Shown here: positions 40,101 through 55,100 of the stretch, one piece after another
Layout of the letters: each line of letters begins with the position of its first letter
Numbering within the stretch: the first letter of the stretch is position 1
From: Otis tarda
Lineage: Eukaryota; Chordata; Aves; Otidiformes; Otididae
Length of the DNA stretch: 64,000 bases
Assembly (NCBI GenBank): GCA_026413225.1
Contig: CM048554.1
Location: 72,470,463 to 72,534,462, forward strand
Direction of reading: 5' to 3'
Made by a program: the position numbers and the translations under genes
The notes under the pieces: generated by a model
Told to the model about the DNA's origin: nothing
Databases searched by the model: none
The model's input: only the letters and a program-made list of their open reading frames with translations

Positions 40101-43100
40101 AAATCCAAGGACTCATACTGTATCCATAAAAAGAGACTTCCATATTAAAACTCGTCAAAAGGTCATATTTTTGTTGTGGTAAAAGGTTTGGAACACACAG
40201 AATATGTGCTTGAAAGAAAAGTTAAAAACATGAGAGCATGTAATAGGCTGGTTACTGATGAGGTAGAACACCATGTTGGTTGCCACATCAACCAACAGTA
40301 GGAACTGCTCCAGGCTGAGGAAAGAGACAAGACTATTTGGTGTCCTTTGAGCTCTGATTGATAGATGCAACATGCATTGTCACTCTCTGGGCCACTGCTT
40401 AAAATCCCCTTCATAGCTATAGTCTGACCCTGAATGTAGCCTTTGAAGGGACCAGCACAGCCCTAGGTTGAACAGAGCACATGCGTATGTTCTAAGCTGA
40501 GCAGCCAGGGGGTCGGGTTCTGGTTTTGTCGTTACCTGTGAGTTTACAGGCTCTTGAATACATTATTTATGTTGCTATTTAACATATGCAACAATCTTTT
40601 GTCCCACAGGTGCAAGCCTTCACCTCTGTAGGTCCAGGACCTTTGTCTGATATAGCAGAGAGGAATTCATCAGGTATGGACCACTTAGATGCCATCTCAC
40701 TGTTTGCGTGTCATAGCTGCTGAAATTGACAGTACAGGAATTTGGTAACCTGATAAATAGCCTCCAACACTTTGCACGACATTTGTTCCACCCTACAGTA
40801 GACACCATAGAGGAAAGAGTTACAGCTTTTGACACAAAATTGTTAACACATTTCTTATCATTAGATTAAATTTCAGGAGTGTCAAGCCTTTCCACAAAAC
40901 TACACTAAATCGACTTTTCTAGGCAACCGCAGGGTAGTATGGAACAGCAGGTTTTGATTTATAATCTGTATACTGCTAAACATCATAAAGCATTTCTAAT
41001 TGAGCTGTGAAAGGTCACCAGGAGAGTTAGAGATCTACTAGACATCATAGACTATTTCAAGTTGGGCTGTTAAATGTAATTAAGTGAGCAAATCGGATTT
41101 TACTAGGCTTAGATTTGTTAGGTAAGCATCCACAAAACCATTGAAAAAATCTTAGGACTTTGCATGTAACAAGAAGACATCTCATTATTTTATTTATTTG
41201 CTGTGACATACTACCAAATATAATTTGAATGACTGCTATTGTCTAGAATGTTTTATGTAAATTCTGCTCTGTCCTTTTTCTTTCAGATCTTTTCCCTGTC
41301 CCAACTCTTATAACTGTTTCTGCCAACAAGTTGTTTCTTACTGACATAGACAATAATCATACCATATGGGAACTTTCAGCAAAGACAAATGTAAAGGACA
41401 TCTGTTATACTGCTAATGATGACAAAGCGTACTATATCGTAGAAGATTCTCTTTTTCTTCTGAATACACAGACTGCTTCAAAGTTGCAGGTATTGCTTTG
41501 TTCATTCCCTTTCTTGAGAGAATCCAGGAAAATATGTGACCATTAATGTAATTATTTTGGTGTTAATTATGTTTTTTGAAGAAGTCAAAACAGCATATTT
41601 GAAACAGAAACAAAAAAGCATGATAAACAAAGCACGTTTAATGACAAAATACAGTGGGAAAAACAGAACCGGAAAGACATAATGTTCTTAATGACTGCCA
41701 GTTTGTATGAGATGTAATGTGAAAGAGATTAGCTGGATAATTTTCCTTTCTAGCAGTACAATATACATATGTATAGTATAATAAAATTTAGACTTTGATT
41801 TTTTTTTTTGTCATCAACAGCTATTAGAATAGTCCAGAGTATGCCATTGGTAAAGTTTTCCTATTAAACATATACGATTTTACTGACATCTGCTTTGTTG
41901 ATATTTCAACAGACATTTAATTTAAAATTCACACTATTAAATACAATAAATTTATTTTTTGTATCAAATGTAATTTAAATTAATGTGATTTCATTCTAAC
42001 GTCAAGAATATGGAAGCAACATGGAAGCAACAACTGGTATTTGTGAAGCAATAGTTTTCATTTGTATAAAAATATCAGAATCTTCGTTCCACAGCATCTC
42101 TTTATATTTTGACTTCTACTTGCCAAGCAGAAATTATTTTGGAAACAAACCTAATTTCATAATGTCCTGGCATCAGGTGGGAAAATACTGCTCTCAAGCA
42201 GTTTTAGTAATGTTTGTATTTTTTTCTTAAGTTTTTCAAAGATACATATCTTCGTAATGCCACAGCCGTCACCGTTGACTGGATTGCAAGACATCTCTTT
42301 GTTGCTCTGAAAACATCATGGAATGAAACTCAAATATTTGTTATTGATCTTGAGCTCAAGATAAAATCTCTAAAAGCCTTGAACATCCAGTTGGGTAAAA
42401 TTAATTCATCTGTATCATCTCTGTTGTCATATCCTTTCTTAAGGTAAGGCATATATTACTAAAAACTTTTAAAAGCATTTTTAAAATTATTTTCATGAAA
42501 TCACCAACTGTTAAAGACAAAAAAGATCTTTCAATATGAGTCATTTGCATTGTATACCTCAGGAATTTCTGGATGTAGTTCTACTTTTATACTGCTAGTT
42601 GAGCTTGGATATATCTATCTAACTTCAAAAAGATGTCTATGTTTGAGTAAAGATTTCAAATGACACTTAAATACTGATAGGTGGTTCTATTTAAGTGATG
42701 TAAATGAAAGTCAGCACAAGACAACAATTTTTTACAGTAAGCATTTTATCCAGGATAGTCAGTCAAAAATAGTAATTCAAAAATATCCTTTAAACGCCTG
42801 GAATCACTCTGCAAGTACGCTGCTTTTGTTACTTTGTTTTAAATGTTTGGGAAGTTTGCGATTGTAGTCACTTATAGGACTGCATTTAGGGCAGACTGCT
42901 CAGATTGACATTTTTTCTACTGTAAGTAATGCATTTTATTTGATAGCCGCTTGTACTGGATGGAAGAGCTGGATTATGGCAACCGCATGTTTTATTATGA
43001 TATTCTGAATAACACCGTGCACCACATTTTGGGATACATATCAGTAGAAGAACAGCTGAGGAGCAACTGCACCTGTAACGTGGCAGAAGCAGAGCTAGGA

Positions 43101-46100
43101 AGACCTATGAGTATAGATGTGTCTGACTCCAAGAATACCCAGCTGCTCTTTATCAGAGGAAGAGACGAAATATGGGCCTCAGATGTGGATGGTTGCCGCT
43201 GCTGGAGAATTACCAAAATACCAAGTTTGCAAGGTCTGAGTGCTCTGTTACGTTTCTAGGTAGTTTGTGATTCTTGCTGTCTTTGACATCAAATTATGTT
43301 CCTTTCAGCAAAATAGCATTTGTGAAGCACTTTCTTGATAAAATTAATTTGTCTATAGGCAAGACAAACAAAATGTTTGTGTTGTGAGTTTCCAGTTGCG
43401 TAGCCTGTTGATACAAACTAGGAGAAAGAGCAGCATGAGGATGTTTACTGGTGTGAGTATGTATGCTAGTAAGTTGTAAATCAAATGGAGACACTACAGC
43501 CTCGAATGCTACTTGTCAATAGTTTTCACTTATAGTATCAACAGATTATTTTGCTAAGATTTCATATTAGATGCACCTATTACTGTTTATCTCAATGAAA
43601 AGATACAACATAATCTTAAGTTATGCCTAAAAGTGTAATTGCAAACGTCAGTATGTGGGGAGAGTACTGCATGCAGGTAGAGTCTTGCATGACAACTTAG
43701 CTATGTTGTACTTCCTGTAATGATAACACTTAATCTTGCTTGCTCAATTTTCAGCTCATTTCTGGAGGAGTGCTGGTAAAGCTGTTCTGTTACCAGAGAA
43801 GCTATCTCAGTTTTTCCTTGGAGATGGCAGAGCACTGAGGTTTTCATCTTGGAAAAATGATGAAAGTTTCTATAGACATCTCTTGCTCTTGTCTTTTATT
43901 TCTGGTATTTGTTAATTGAATTCCAGTTCTCACAACTATGGATAATAAAGACCCTTCAAATCTGCTCTTGTAAACTGAAATAACAAAGTGTCTCAGCTTC
44001 ATGAGACCTACTGGAAAATATCAGAAACCTCCTTTCCAGGGGAGGTTGGTGAAGATATGGTATGACCAAGATGCTCACCCATATTGACTTGCTGTGAATA
44101 CAAGCACACATCTGCTCCTGTAAAATTGTCTGCTCAGGGTTTATTCTGAAGCTTAACTATACAATGTTCTCCTACAGGTAAGAAAATTGGCAGCTTGACT
44201 GTAGATAAGAAATTTATATACTGGAGCATTGAAATGAAGGAACACAGTGAAATTTGGAGAGCAAATAAAGAAAGCACAGGACACTTTCTTCAGAAGAGAG
44301 CAAATAATGAGCTGAAAATCTTAGCCTGCAGCTCAGCAGCACAATTGTATCCAGGTAGAGGGGATTTGGGTTGTTTTGTAAATCTAACAGATTTATTTCT
44401 GGATATGTATTTGAATTGCAGATCATGCTATTTGTATTTATGTAAAGTATGCTTTATGGATTCAGGCACCTTCTAGAGGGAAAAAATTTACTATGCACAT
44501 TTTTAAAAGGATGAGTATAAGCACTGGCCTTGTGTTGGATTGCATGGAAGGTCATGACAATGAACACTACCCATATGTCGAAGGCTCAAGATGTTAACGC
44601 CAAACCAAGCCTACTTTCAAAGTTGTGTCAGACCTGGAGATTTAGAAAAGGTGGAGCGTATTAAAGCACAGAAAAAGAGAAAATGTGTCCACAAAGTACT
44701 GTAGCAAGAGTTTGATAACGGTCCCTGTTATGATGCAGATTTTCGGTCTTGTTCACAAATATACAAAGCTGAAAAAAAAAATAAAAGTATCTGCCCTTGC
44801 AAAGTCAAAGAGATAAGAACTCTGCTTATTAAAATGATTTATAAAGAAGTATCTGAGAGGCAATTACAGCTTACATTACAGTAGACCCAGGCTTCACTTA
44901 GAGTTCCTAATATTTTAAACAAACCATTATAGAATGATAATGAAATAAATAAAAAATAGTTTTAATAGAAAGGATTCATAGTACCCATAGGGATTATCTT
45001 TGTAAATGTAGATGTTTAGAACGGCTACAAGCATGATGAATATATTAAAAATAATTATTTAACTTCAGTTTTGCATAAAAATCTGACAAATATGCAAGAG
45101 AATATTTTAACAGGATGGACTTCTTTGGAATAAAAGAATTTCACACTGTTCTGGGCAGCTAGTAGAGTTACTTCTTCCTGCAGCTGCTCTGACCAGTGCC
45201 CAGTCTATTCTTACCAGCACATTGGGCAAGTTTGTTCCCATCAGGTCTGTGTGGGCTTAGCATTGGTGCAGAAGCCTGGTTTGGCCCTGATACAGAATCT
45301 ACCCATCCCTATCCCCAGGGACAGGGTTTTCTGCAAGAGCCCCAGGCTTAGCTGGTGCAGAAAGGGAAGAACTGAATTTCAGTCCAAAGCGGTTATTTCT
45401 ACCCAGAGATCCCCACAGAGCTGCTCTTATTTACCTTGACTGCTGCAAATATATTTGTATGAATACACTGCCTTGGCATTTGGGGGAAGGGGAGTGGGGC
45501 AATGCAAGAATTATTCATACAAGTTTAAGATAAAGGTAAATGAACATACTAAAATAAGAAAAAAATATTTTCTTCTTCTCAGTACTGAAGGAAAATGGTG
45601 CATATGTAAAAAAGTTGCATTTGCAAAGACCAACTGTGTTGACTGAAGTGCTTTTTATTGCTTTAGTGATGTGAGCAAGGAGTAGTGCTAGAGTTTCCTT
45701 TCATTCTAACCTATTTAATTGCCATCCAGAGATGTGATGTCAGTTGATCATTTAACACATCAGAAGTACTCAGTGAAAATTATTGTCCTGTCACAGATTC
45801 TGTGAGAGAATGATTTCTCTTCAGGGTTGGAAGGAAGGGGACTGAATATGTAGTGAAGGACTTTCTTGTCAGGGAAACACATTTCTACGGAACTGCCTGA
45901 CAGAAACTTCAACTCTGAAAATGACTCAATTCTTTGTTCCGTCTGGGACTTTTCACATGGGAGTTACTACTCTAAGTAACTATAAAATTGAAAAAGATTC
46001 AACCTTACATTTATTTCTGTTGAATGGACTTTTTTATTCTCCTTCTTTTACATGCATGAACCTGCCTTTGGTAGGAATGTCAGGGTTGCTCATTTAGGAA

Positions 46101-49100
46101 GAAAAGATCTCAACAATGAGGTCAGTTGTTCTGGGCTAAGGGCAAACATTTGTCCTTATTCCATCTTCCCCATGCACGTGCCTTAATATTTTCCTTCTTG
46201 GCAGCAAGTCCATTTAGCATACTTTTAATTTGTTTTGAAAGGTACATCAAGTGATGAGGGGTTTTCTTTTGTTACTTTTTATTTACTATCAGAGAGCAGT
46301 TTTCTATTGTTTTCTCCCTACAGATTCCTTTTCTCCTTCCAAAATTTGTCTTCCCTTTCTCTGTTGTTACTATGAGCTTTACATGTGAAAAACTGTTCAG
46401 AAGAAAAAAGAGGTAACATTTAATTGCTAAAGAAAGGTACTATCTATTCTGCATATCTACCTCTCCTGTGACAAGCAAGTTTGGACCCATCAGTTTGTAC
46501 TGCCCTTGATGATACAGCAACTACAGTCTGGATTTCCAAGGCATTTAAGTACTTAGAGAAGAACCTAACTTTTTTTTTCAGTAAATCTGTACCTTTAGTA
46601 AATCTATATCTGAGACTTTACTTTGATGACTGCTATTTTTGTATCCATGAAAGTAATCAAATAAAGTACATTCAGGTGGGATTTTTTTTTCTATTTCTCT
46701 TTATGAAAGCAGAGGGAATAATTTGTGGTTGTGCTTTCTCATAAGAATGATGGTAGGCTCCCACGCAAGTTTGGATTGGTCTAGAAGTAATTAATTTTTT
46801 AAAAAATATCTTTCCTAGATAAAAGATGCCTGATTCTATTGCCAGACACTGAGAAACCTACTATCCTTGATGTGACAAACACCAGTTTTACGCTAAGCTT
46901 GCCATCTGTCACACCGCAGCAACTATGCCCCGGCATATCGCAGCCTACGCCGACATATCTGGTATTTCTCGGACAAATGACTAACAATGACAGGAACTCA
47001 AGCTACCGTTTGTCTGCTCTACAGCAAAAAACATTGGTATGGCTACTTTTGAACAAAAATGTATGTGGCATCAAATATAAACACGGAACGTGATGTCACT
47101 TCTAGTCATTTTATAAACCATTCTGTAACTTTCTGTCATGGAGTATTTCCACTTTTACTTCTCCTGTTTCTGTTTGGTATTTTTCAAGTGCTAGATTGCT
47201 TAGCTTTCCTTCGTGCAAGTACTCCTCTACTTTTAACATGCCTTTGGTAAAATCTTGTTGAAACAGGTCTTCAGTTTCTACTTGTAGAAAGAACAGTTAT
47301 GGTAGATATGAATCTGTTTAAATAACTCTTGAGACTGTCCAGCAACCATACGGCTTGCCTTTATGTGTTTTATGGTAGTTGTACTTGCCTTAGTAATTTT
47401 TTCGTCTGCTACATTTGGAGTTTGTAATTTCCTATTTAAGTACCAGCTGCTGAACAATGGGCTGTTGTAGCCATGCTAATTACACCTCAGCTTGTTTTTG
47501 GTATGTGTTTTCTTTAGTGACTATTACCCGAACTATCATTTTAACATTCTTTTTTAAATGCTAAAGTGTATTAGAATAAAAAAGCACTACCGTATTATTT
47601 TTTAACATTCATTTCATTGACAGATAATTGGTGTGACATATGAGTTTCTTTTCTAAGAATACATGTTTATTATCTGATTTTGAATTACAGGAATTTCAGG
47701 ATCCTATAGCTGTCATAGACAATCTACAGCCATTTTCAAGTTATGTCATAAAAGTTGCAGTGAAGAACTACTATTCAGATCAGGAAGTGCTGCCTATGGG
47801 AAAAGAGACAATTGGCACAACCCTGTATGGAGGTTTGTTTCACATTTTATTCTGATTTTGAACAGAATTCTGATCTCAGTTAAAGGAAGGTGTGTGTAAG
47901 TTTGGGTTGCAAATCAGGAAGCAGAGAAATTTTCTGCTTAAAATGCAACCTGTGTAGATCTTCACAAGGTTTTGGCAACCAGGTTTGATGAATCTGTAAG
48001 ATTCGTAAGATGTGTATGTATTCTTTAACGCTCTTGCTCATTGGCTTTCTAAGGAAAGATAAACTGTGGTCAAAAGCGGCTAAGCAGTTGCAGTTTCCAC
48101 CTCGGACCACATTATTAATAAATTGTGTTTGAATGTGTATGTGGTTACGTATGTTTAAATGTGTGTGTTATGTATTCATTCAGCATTAAGATTTTTTCCC
48201 CTTGACTTGACATTAGTCTCATAATTACTGTTTCTTAGGGTAATGCAGATTTGGTTTATTATGAACCAGGCTGAAAAGACAACAGTTCATTTTTAATTAT
48301 CTTGACATGAATGCCAGTAGCACTTCTTCAGTTGGATTCAACAATTCGCACATGCTCTTCTCAGTCTCTTTCACACTAGCAGAAGAAAGCTAGGAGTAGT
48401 GCTTTGAACTTGCCTGTTCACTGTGTTGCTTAGGACAGAGAGTGGACTGGTTAGGGTTTACCTAAAAAGAAATAAACACACCAGTAAATGTATCCAGTTA
48501 TGGCAGAAGAAAGCCAAGAAACTTTGATGGGAGTGAATGGGTGAGAGAAATATGAGTGAAGGCAAGAGGTCAAGATATGATGGCAAGGCAGCCAAATGTA
48601 GTTGCGTCTAAGTGGAGCTACCTCTGTACTCTGGGATGAGGTGCAACCTGCTGATGCAATGGAAGAGGATAGGAACAAGAGCTTGCAGCAGGGTCTAAGG
48701 GAGCAGGTAGCTGCAGCCGAGAAAAGGATAACAGGAGCACAGCTCACCTTCTGGAAAAGCAGGAAGCGTTCACAAAGTGACAAGCCAAGGCTACATTTGG
48801 GGAAAACCTGCACATAGTGCTGTTCATAAAAGACAATATGGAATGCAAGCAAAAGATGTGTTTTGTTTTAAAGATTTTCTCTTGAGTACACCTCCTCCAC
48901 TTCCTGCTTTGATTGTGTGATTTTGCAAATTTCCCTTTCTGTTGTTATACTCCAAAGCACTGTCCAGATCTTCAGTGGTCTCTTAGAGAACTCAGTCATA
49001 TTAAACACACTTGTTTTTGCCTGATCACTGGTGTATTTCTTGCTGTGTCTTCTCCTCTTGCATTTGTCCTCCACCCTTTACTTTCGTAGTTATCCTCTCC

Positions 49101-52100
49101 ACCCTGTTCTGCAGTTTCCATAGCAGAACGTAGATCTGGTGCTGCCTTAGTTCCCTAACTAAATAGAAAGCAGCAATATTGTTTTTGTTTGTGGGTTCAG
49201 ACCTCTGAGTTCAAAACTATTGACTGCTTATCTTATCATACTTGATGAAACCTGGGAAATGTCATAGCAAGGAAACTCAACTCTCTGCTGCACTTTAATG
49301 CAGACCAGCATGTCTCCCATCTGTCCTTGAAGCCAACATGGCCCTGAAGCCTTCTTCAGATGCCACAAGGGCAACTGAGATTCTTAGGCAGCCTGAGTTC
49401 AAGATGTCCTTATTCTTTGAGAATACTGCTAGTCTGAGCTAGATGCCTGCTGGGGCTGGAAATTACTTAGGGCAGGAAGATGCTTCTGCTTCACTCTGCC
49501 TGTTTGCAGCTGTGGGGCAGCTACCACCCCAGTTTCTCTGAAGGTCTTGTCACCTCTCAGAAAGAAAACTCTGGACCCCCTCCGACTGGCCTATGTCCTT
49601 CTTATGTTGGGGGCTCCAGAACTGGACTCAGTACTTCAGGTGGGGTCTCACCAGAGCAGAGTAGAGGGGCAGAGTCACCTCCCTCGACCTGCTGGCCACT
49701 CTTCTTTTGATGCAGCCCAGGATGTGGTTGGTTTTTTGGGCTGCAAGTGTGCATTACTAGCTCATGTTGAGCTTCACCACCCCACCATCACTAGTTTTAC
49801 CACATGGCTCTTGTCCTGCGGAGTTGGAGCAGTTCTTCCCTGAGAGAGGGTGAGGGAGTGAAATTGAGAGGCACAGTAGCACCTGGTCCTTGGGCATCAG
49901 CTCGCTTAACCCAGCCACAGCAGGGCTAGCTGTAGGTGACATACAACTGTGCAGACTGCGCGGCTGTGAGGATATTATTGTGACATGCATCTGGGGTGCC
50001 ACAGCAGAAGTCCTAAGGTTTCATCTTCTCTGTCTTTACCTCTGCTTGGCTTTTGGCTGCTTCAGGCGGTGCTGAAGCAACTGGAATTCAAATAAGCACA
50101 GCTACCACTGTGTTTTTACTTGTCGCAACATCTTTTTCCCTTATTGATCTACTGTGCCCAAGGAAACATTTTATTCAGAATAGTTGCCAGCAAGTACATG
50201 TCAGTGATCCTGATCCCCCTTCTTCTTCTCTTGGAGATGCACCCTGTGGTTTCTTTAAAGGTCCATCCATACAACAAGTAATGTCTTTTTTTTTGCCACC
50301 GTTGTTCACAAGAAGGCATCACCTGTGAGCTACTGGTGGCTCCACTTAGGCACAGATCATTCCTTGTTTCTTGTCTTGGGAGTAGTCACATTTTTCCCCT
50401 TAAGAAAACCTCTGTTTAAGATGAAATTCTTTTAATCTTTCAAATGAAAGTGGAACAAGAGTTGCAGGCATACTGCCACTCTTCTCTTGGGATCCAGAGA
50501 TGCTTCTTTGGAAATTCTCTTATAACCATGCTATTTTTTTTTTTCTCTTAACAGTCAGACTCCTTAGCATCTGCAGCATTAAGCAAATAGACTCTCATCC
50601 TATGTGGATATCTGAATATTATGAGCATATTCCTAAGGAGTCTGTGGCAAAAAACAAGAAAAGCTGTTCTATGATCAGTAGATTTCAATTCTTCGCGTGG
50701 GAATCCACATCTGTACTGTAAAATTCATGTGACACACTGATTGAATAAGATTGAATATTATTGAGACATGGCAAGAATTCACACCATTGCTTCTTGGTAA
50801 AATGAGCGATCCTGCAGCTATGTACACTCTTTCTGTGGTGAAATATAAAGGTAGCATATGAAATGGGATACTGGCTTGCTCCATTGAAATGGAATTTTTC
50901 AGTCTTAAGTTAAAATGAAACATGAAACTCATAACAGGCTTCTCCAGTTGGGGCAAAACAAAATGTCAGGATCAAAATAAAGTCCTAGACAAAAAAAAAC
51001 CCCAAACAATTAAAACATCAAAAAAACATGTCTGCCTCCTAAAGCTGAGCATTTTTAATATGTATTTGTATCAGCATTCAGAGCTTTTCACAATTTGTTG
51101 AAAAACTTGCAACCAGCTGTAAACAGAATGCAAGTGTCCTAGCACTTACGTTCTCAATTTCATGAATGTAACTGCTAGTTTAAATTGTAATCAGATGCTG
51201 CTAGAGCCTCTTGAAGTGTGTACACTATTTCACACCTCTGAAGCTGCATGAATTCCCTCTGCCTTTCCCCCATTTCTGTAATGAAATGAAAGAACTTTGG
51301 ATTAATCTGTACTTTCCAACAAATAGCAAGATAGAGAGAACGAAAAAAAAGTAAGACAACTTTGAAAAATTAATGCATTGCTCTTGCCACAGAGTGTCAC
51401 TCTTACTCCACATATGTTTTAGCTAGTAAAATGAGAAATCTGTCTTCTTTACTAGTCCAGCTACTGCACATTAGACTTAAATACTAGGACATGAATTACA
51501 GAGTATGTACTCATCAGATGTGTTGGAAACATAGTGTAATGACTTGTTAACTTTTTACCTATCTGGACAGTTTAACAGGAAAGAAGAATTTTTAATGTAG
51601 AGTTGGGGCATGTCATATACCATTTCAAAGTCTGTGATCTCAAAGCTTCAAAGGAAGGGTTGATTTTTCCAAAACAATTAGTGAGTAACCAGCTGGCATG
51701 GACATCAGACCAGCAATCCAGTTTTTTTCTTACATAGGTCAGCCAGACCATGTATTTCTGAGCAAAACTAAATGATGGCAAAAAATGGTGAGTTTTGGGT
51801 TTTATTCCTTCAAACTATTTTGTTGAAGAAAATAATTTCCAATTGGAACAGTGCATGCTGCTTTTTCTAGAGCATATCCAAGAAAGCATCATAATAAACT
51901 CATATCTGAGACCCTGATTAGGAAACTAAGAGAGAGCAGGAATCCAGTGATACAACTATAAATATCTATATAACTATAGGACAGCAGTTGGTTTTTTTTT
52001 TTTTTTGTCTTCTTTCGTGGTAAGATAGCCAAGGAGATACTAAATACGACTCTCTAACTATTTTGAACTTGTCTGCAGCTGACTGACTATACAAGAATAT

Positions 52101-55100
52101 GATTTTTATGTGTGTAGAGTGTCAGTCTTGTAAATGGATCATATTCATATACTAATAACCTTTTTTTTTCTTTCCTCAGTGTCATTTCTTGACTTCTCTG
52201 GAAATAAAACAAATAAACAAACAAATCTCTAGTGAGACTTGTACCTAAAAAGAGATTAATTTTTCTTTCTGTTTCAGTACCAGAGGCAGTTGATTCCATT
52301 AAGACAGTGGTTTTGTCTGACACTACCATCAATATATCTTGGAGTGAACCTTTGAAGCCAAATGGACCTCTAGAATCCATCCGCTATCAAATATCTGTCA
52401 ATTTATTACCTCTTGTCCCAGCAACACCCTTGCGCAAAAGTGAATTTCCAAATGGGATACTTGCCTGGTCTGTCAGTGGGCTCCAATCTGGAATAGACAA
52501 TTTATTCAAGGTATAATTACAAGCAGCTTTACCTGTTTGTTTCCTAACTTGCAAATCTTCAGAATGCTCTTCTGTAAAGCTATTTGTGTGTTTTGAAAAT
52601 ATGAGTTCAAAACTTGTCAGAGTTCTCTCAGTCCTTTAGTCTTCAGGAAAATCAAACATCACAGTTTATTCCTACATAGGTTGTTCAGATTAAATTACTT
52701 AGAACTGAGATCTTTTCTATTTGGGGAGTACAGCACAGATTTTAAGAGTAAATAGGAGTTTCTGCTGCCATCCTGCTGTTACTGCCCTGATACTTCACGC
52801 AATATGCTAAGAGAGAGTCAAGTGATGCCTAACATCTGCTTTCAAAGAAGGATGCCTGGAACTGTGACCTATTTGTGAAGGACTAGGTGTACTGCAATAA
52901 GGGTAGGAAGGGAAGGGAGGGATGCCATCCAGAGGGACCTTGACAGGCTGGAGAGGTAGGCCCATGCCAACCAAGTTCAACCAGGCCAAGTGCAAGGTCC
53001 TGCACCTGGGTCGTGGCAATCCCAGGCACAAATACAGGCTGGGCGGGGAATGGATTGAGAGCAGCCCTGAGGAGAAGGACTTGGGAGTGCTGGTGGATGA
53101 GAAGCTTAACATGAGCCGGCAATGCACCCTTGCGGCCCAGAAGGCCAACCGCATCCTGGGCTGCATCAAGAGGAGCGTGGCCAGCAGGTCGAGGGAGGTG
53201 ATTCTGCCCCTCTACTCTGCCCTGGTGAGACCCCACCTGGAGTACTGAGTCCAGTTCTGGAGCCCCCAACACAAGAAGGACATGGATCAGTTGGAGAAGG
53301 TCCAGAGGAGGGCCACAAAGATGATCAGAGGGCTGGAGCACCTCTCTTATGAGGACAGGCTGAGAGAGTTGTGGCTGTTCAGCCTGGAGAAGAGAAGGCT
53401 CCAGGGAGACCTGATAGTGGTCTTCCACTACCTCAAGGGGACCTACAAGAAAGATGGGGAGAGACTGTTTAGTAGGGCCTGTTGTGATAGGACTAGGAGT
53501 AATGGTTTTAAAATAGTGGGGGGTAGATTTAGATTGGAAATTTGGAAAAAAATTTTTACAATGCGAGTTATAGAACACTGGAACAGGTTGCCCAGAGAGG
53601 TGGTGGAAGCTCCATCCCTGGAAACTTTCAAGGCCAGGTTGGATGAGGCTCTGAGCAACCTGATCTAGTCAGGGATGTCCCTGCTCCTTGCAGGGGGGTT
53701 GGACTAGATGACCTTTGAAGGTCCCTTCCAACTCTAACCATTCTATGATTCTATGATTCTATAAATAGGGCTATGTGAGTGCAATGGCCAAAATATAAAG
53801 GCTTTTCTCAGGAAAGTAACATATTTGAAACTTTCTTAAAGGGGATGTCTCTGTATGTTACATCAAGAGCAGACTCGGCCATTTTGCCAATTGCTGCCTT
53901 TCCTTTAATAAATAATATTCCATTTAGCAAAAAAAAAATTATTTTTTTCTTAGTCCAGTAAACCAAAAAGTGCCTGATATATCCATAGAAATATAGGTGA
54001 TGACTAAATTAATAGTTGACTTATTCTGTCTTGGCAACAGTCACATTTTAAATAAAAGTATATTATAAAACACACCTGCAAAGTTCACAACAAGAGCAAT
54101 ATATCAATGTTGACCCTTTAACCAATGCAGAGGACTAACAGTGACTTAAAAATGCAAAGAGGGGCCTCAGGCTAGCTAGCAGAAGTAACAGAATGGGATA
54201 TCCATCCATTAGCTGCTGCAGTCCATGTGTACTCCCACAGCAGCATTGGACGAAAACTCTGGTGGCTCACATAGATATGCTGGGCTGTAAAAGGTGAGAA
54301 TTGAGGGGCAGACACATCTGTCCCCCTGCCATCCCTGCTGTCAAACTCAGGCAGTAGGGCTTTTTAGACAGGAAGGGCAATGGGAGCACCATACTGAAGT
54401 AATGTCAGTATTACCTGCCTGAGTATGTGTCACTGCTGTAAGAATGAGCAGAAAAGAATAACTTAACATGGAGACAAAATTGAGAAGGTGGAGGAACCAA
54501 AGGAGTTCAAAGTAGAAAGGCAATCAAGTAGAATCAACTGAAAAGGCAGTTGGGAAGGCTCTGATAGCACCCTGAAGAGGAGGACAAAAGGAAGAACAGG
54601 TTGCAGTATCTGGTGCTTTTTTTTTTTTTTTTTTTGTTTAGTTTTTAGGAACAAGAGACTTATGATATTTAACACAACTGGATGAACCCAGTGGTATAGT
54701 GCAGCGGACCAGGAGAAGGGACGATCAGGTTAAATATTATTTATGCAGATTATATTCATCTAAGTCAGCAGCATCTGATGGCCTTAAACTACATAAGGAG
54801 TTTGTTAAAAATAGTCTCTTGAGTGTTCACGATTATCTTCTGTGACTTTTAGAAGACAAGAAGTCCCATAGAGCTACCAAAGTCACAATTAACTTCAAAA
54901 ATAAAACTATAAACCACTTTGTGTGAGTTCAGTACCTAAAGTTATTTTAAGGACAATATTAGGACACACATAGGTATTATTAGGACTATATTAGTTGGTA
55001 CACAATCATCTAGAGCATGACAGAGGAATAAAAATGTCCAGGGTGGATTTGTAAAAACAAAACATACTGGTTGTCCCTTTACAGATGAAGGGTTAAAAGG

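Larger units (their letters stand above)
47833..52277 (+). other. ROS1: ROS1 intron 28 (4.4 kb)
   Basis: Holds the antisense CR1 fragment and a possible LTR remnant. A 133-codon antisense frame at 48451-48852 is unrecognised. A T16 run lies near 51990. Confidence 0.6.

Noticed and set aside
48451..48852. 133-codon - frame and 71-codon + frame in intron 28
   Set aside because: Both low-information, overlapping and unrecognised; not enough to call a gene or retropseudogene.
52883..53578. 231-codon open frame on the - strand
   Set aside because: Antisense shadow of the CR1 reverse-transcriptase frame; such shadows are common in CR1 copies.
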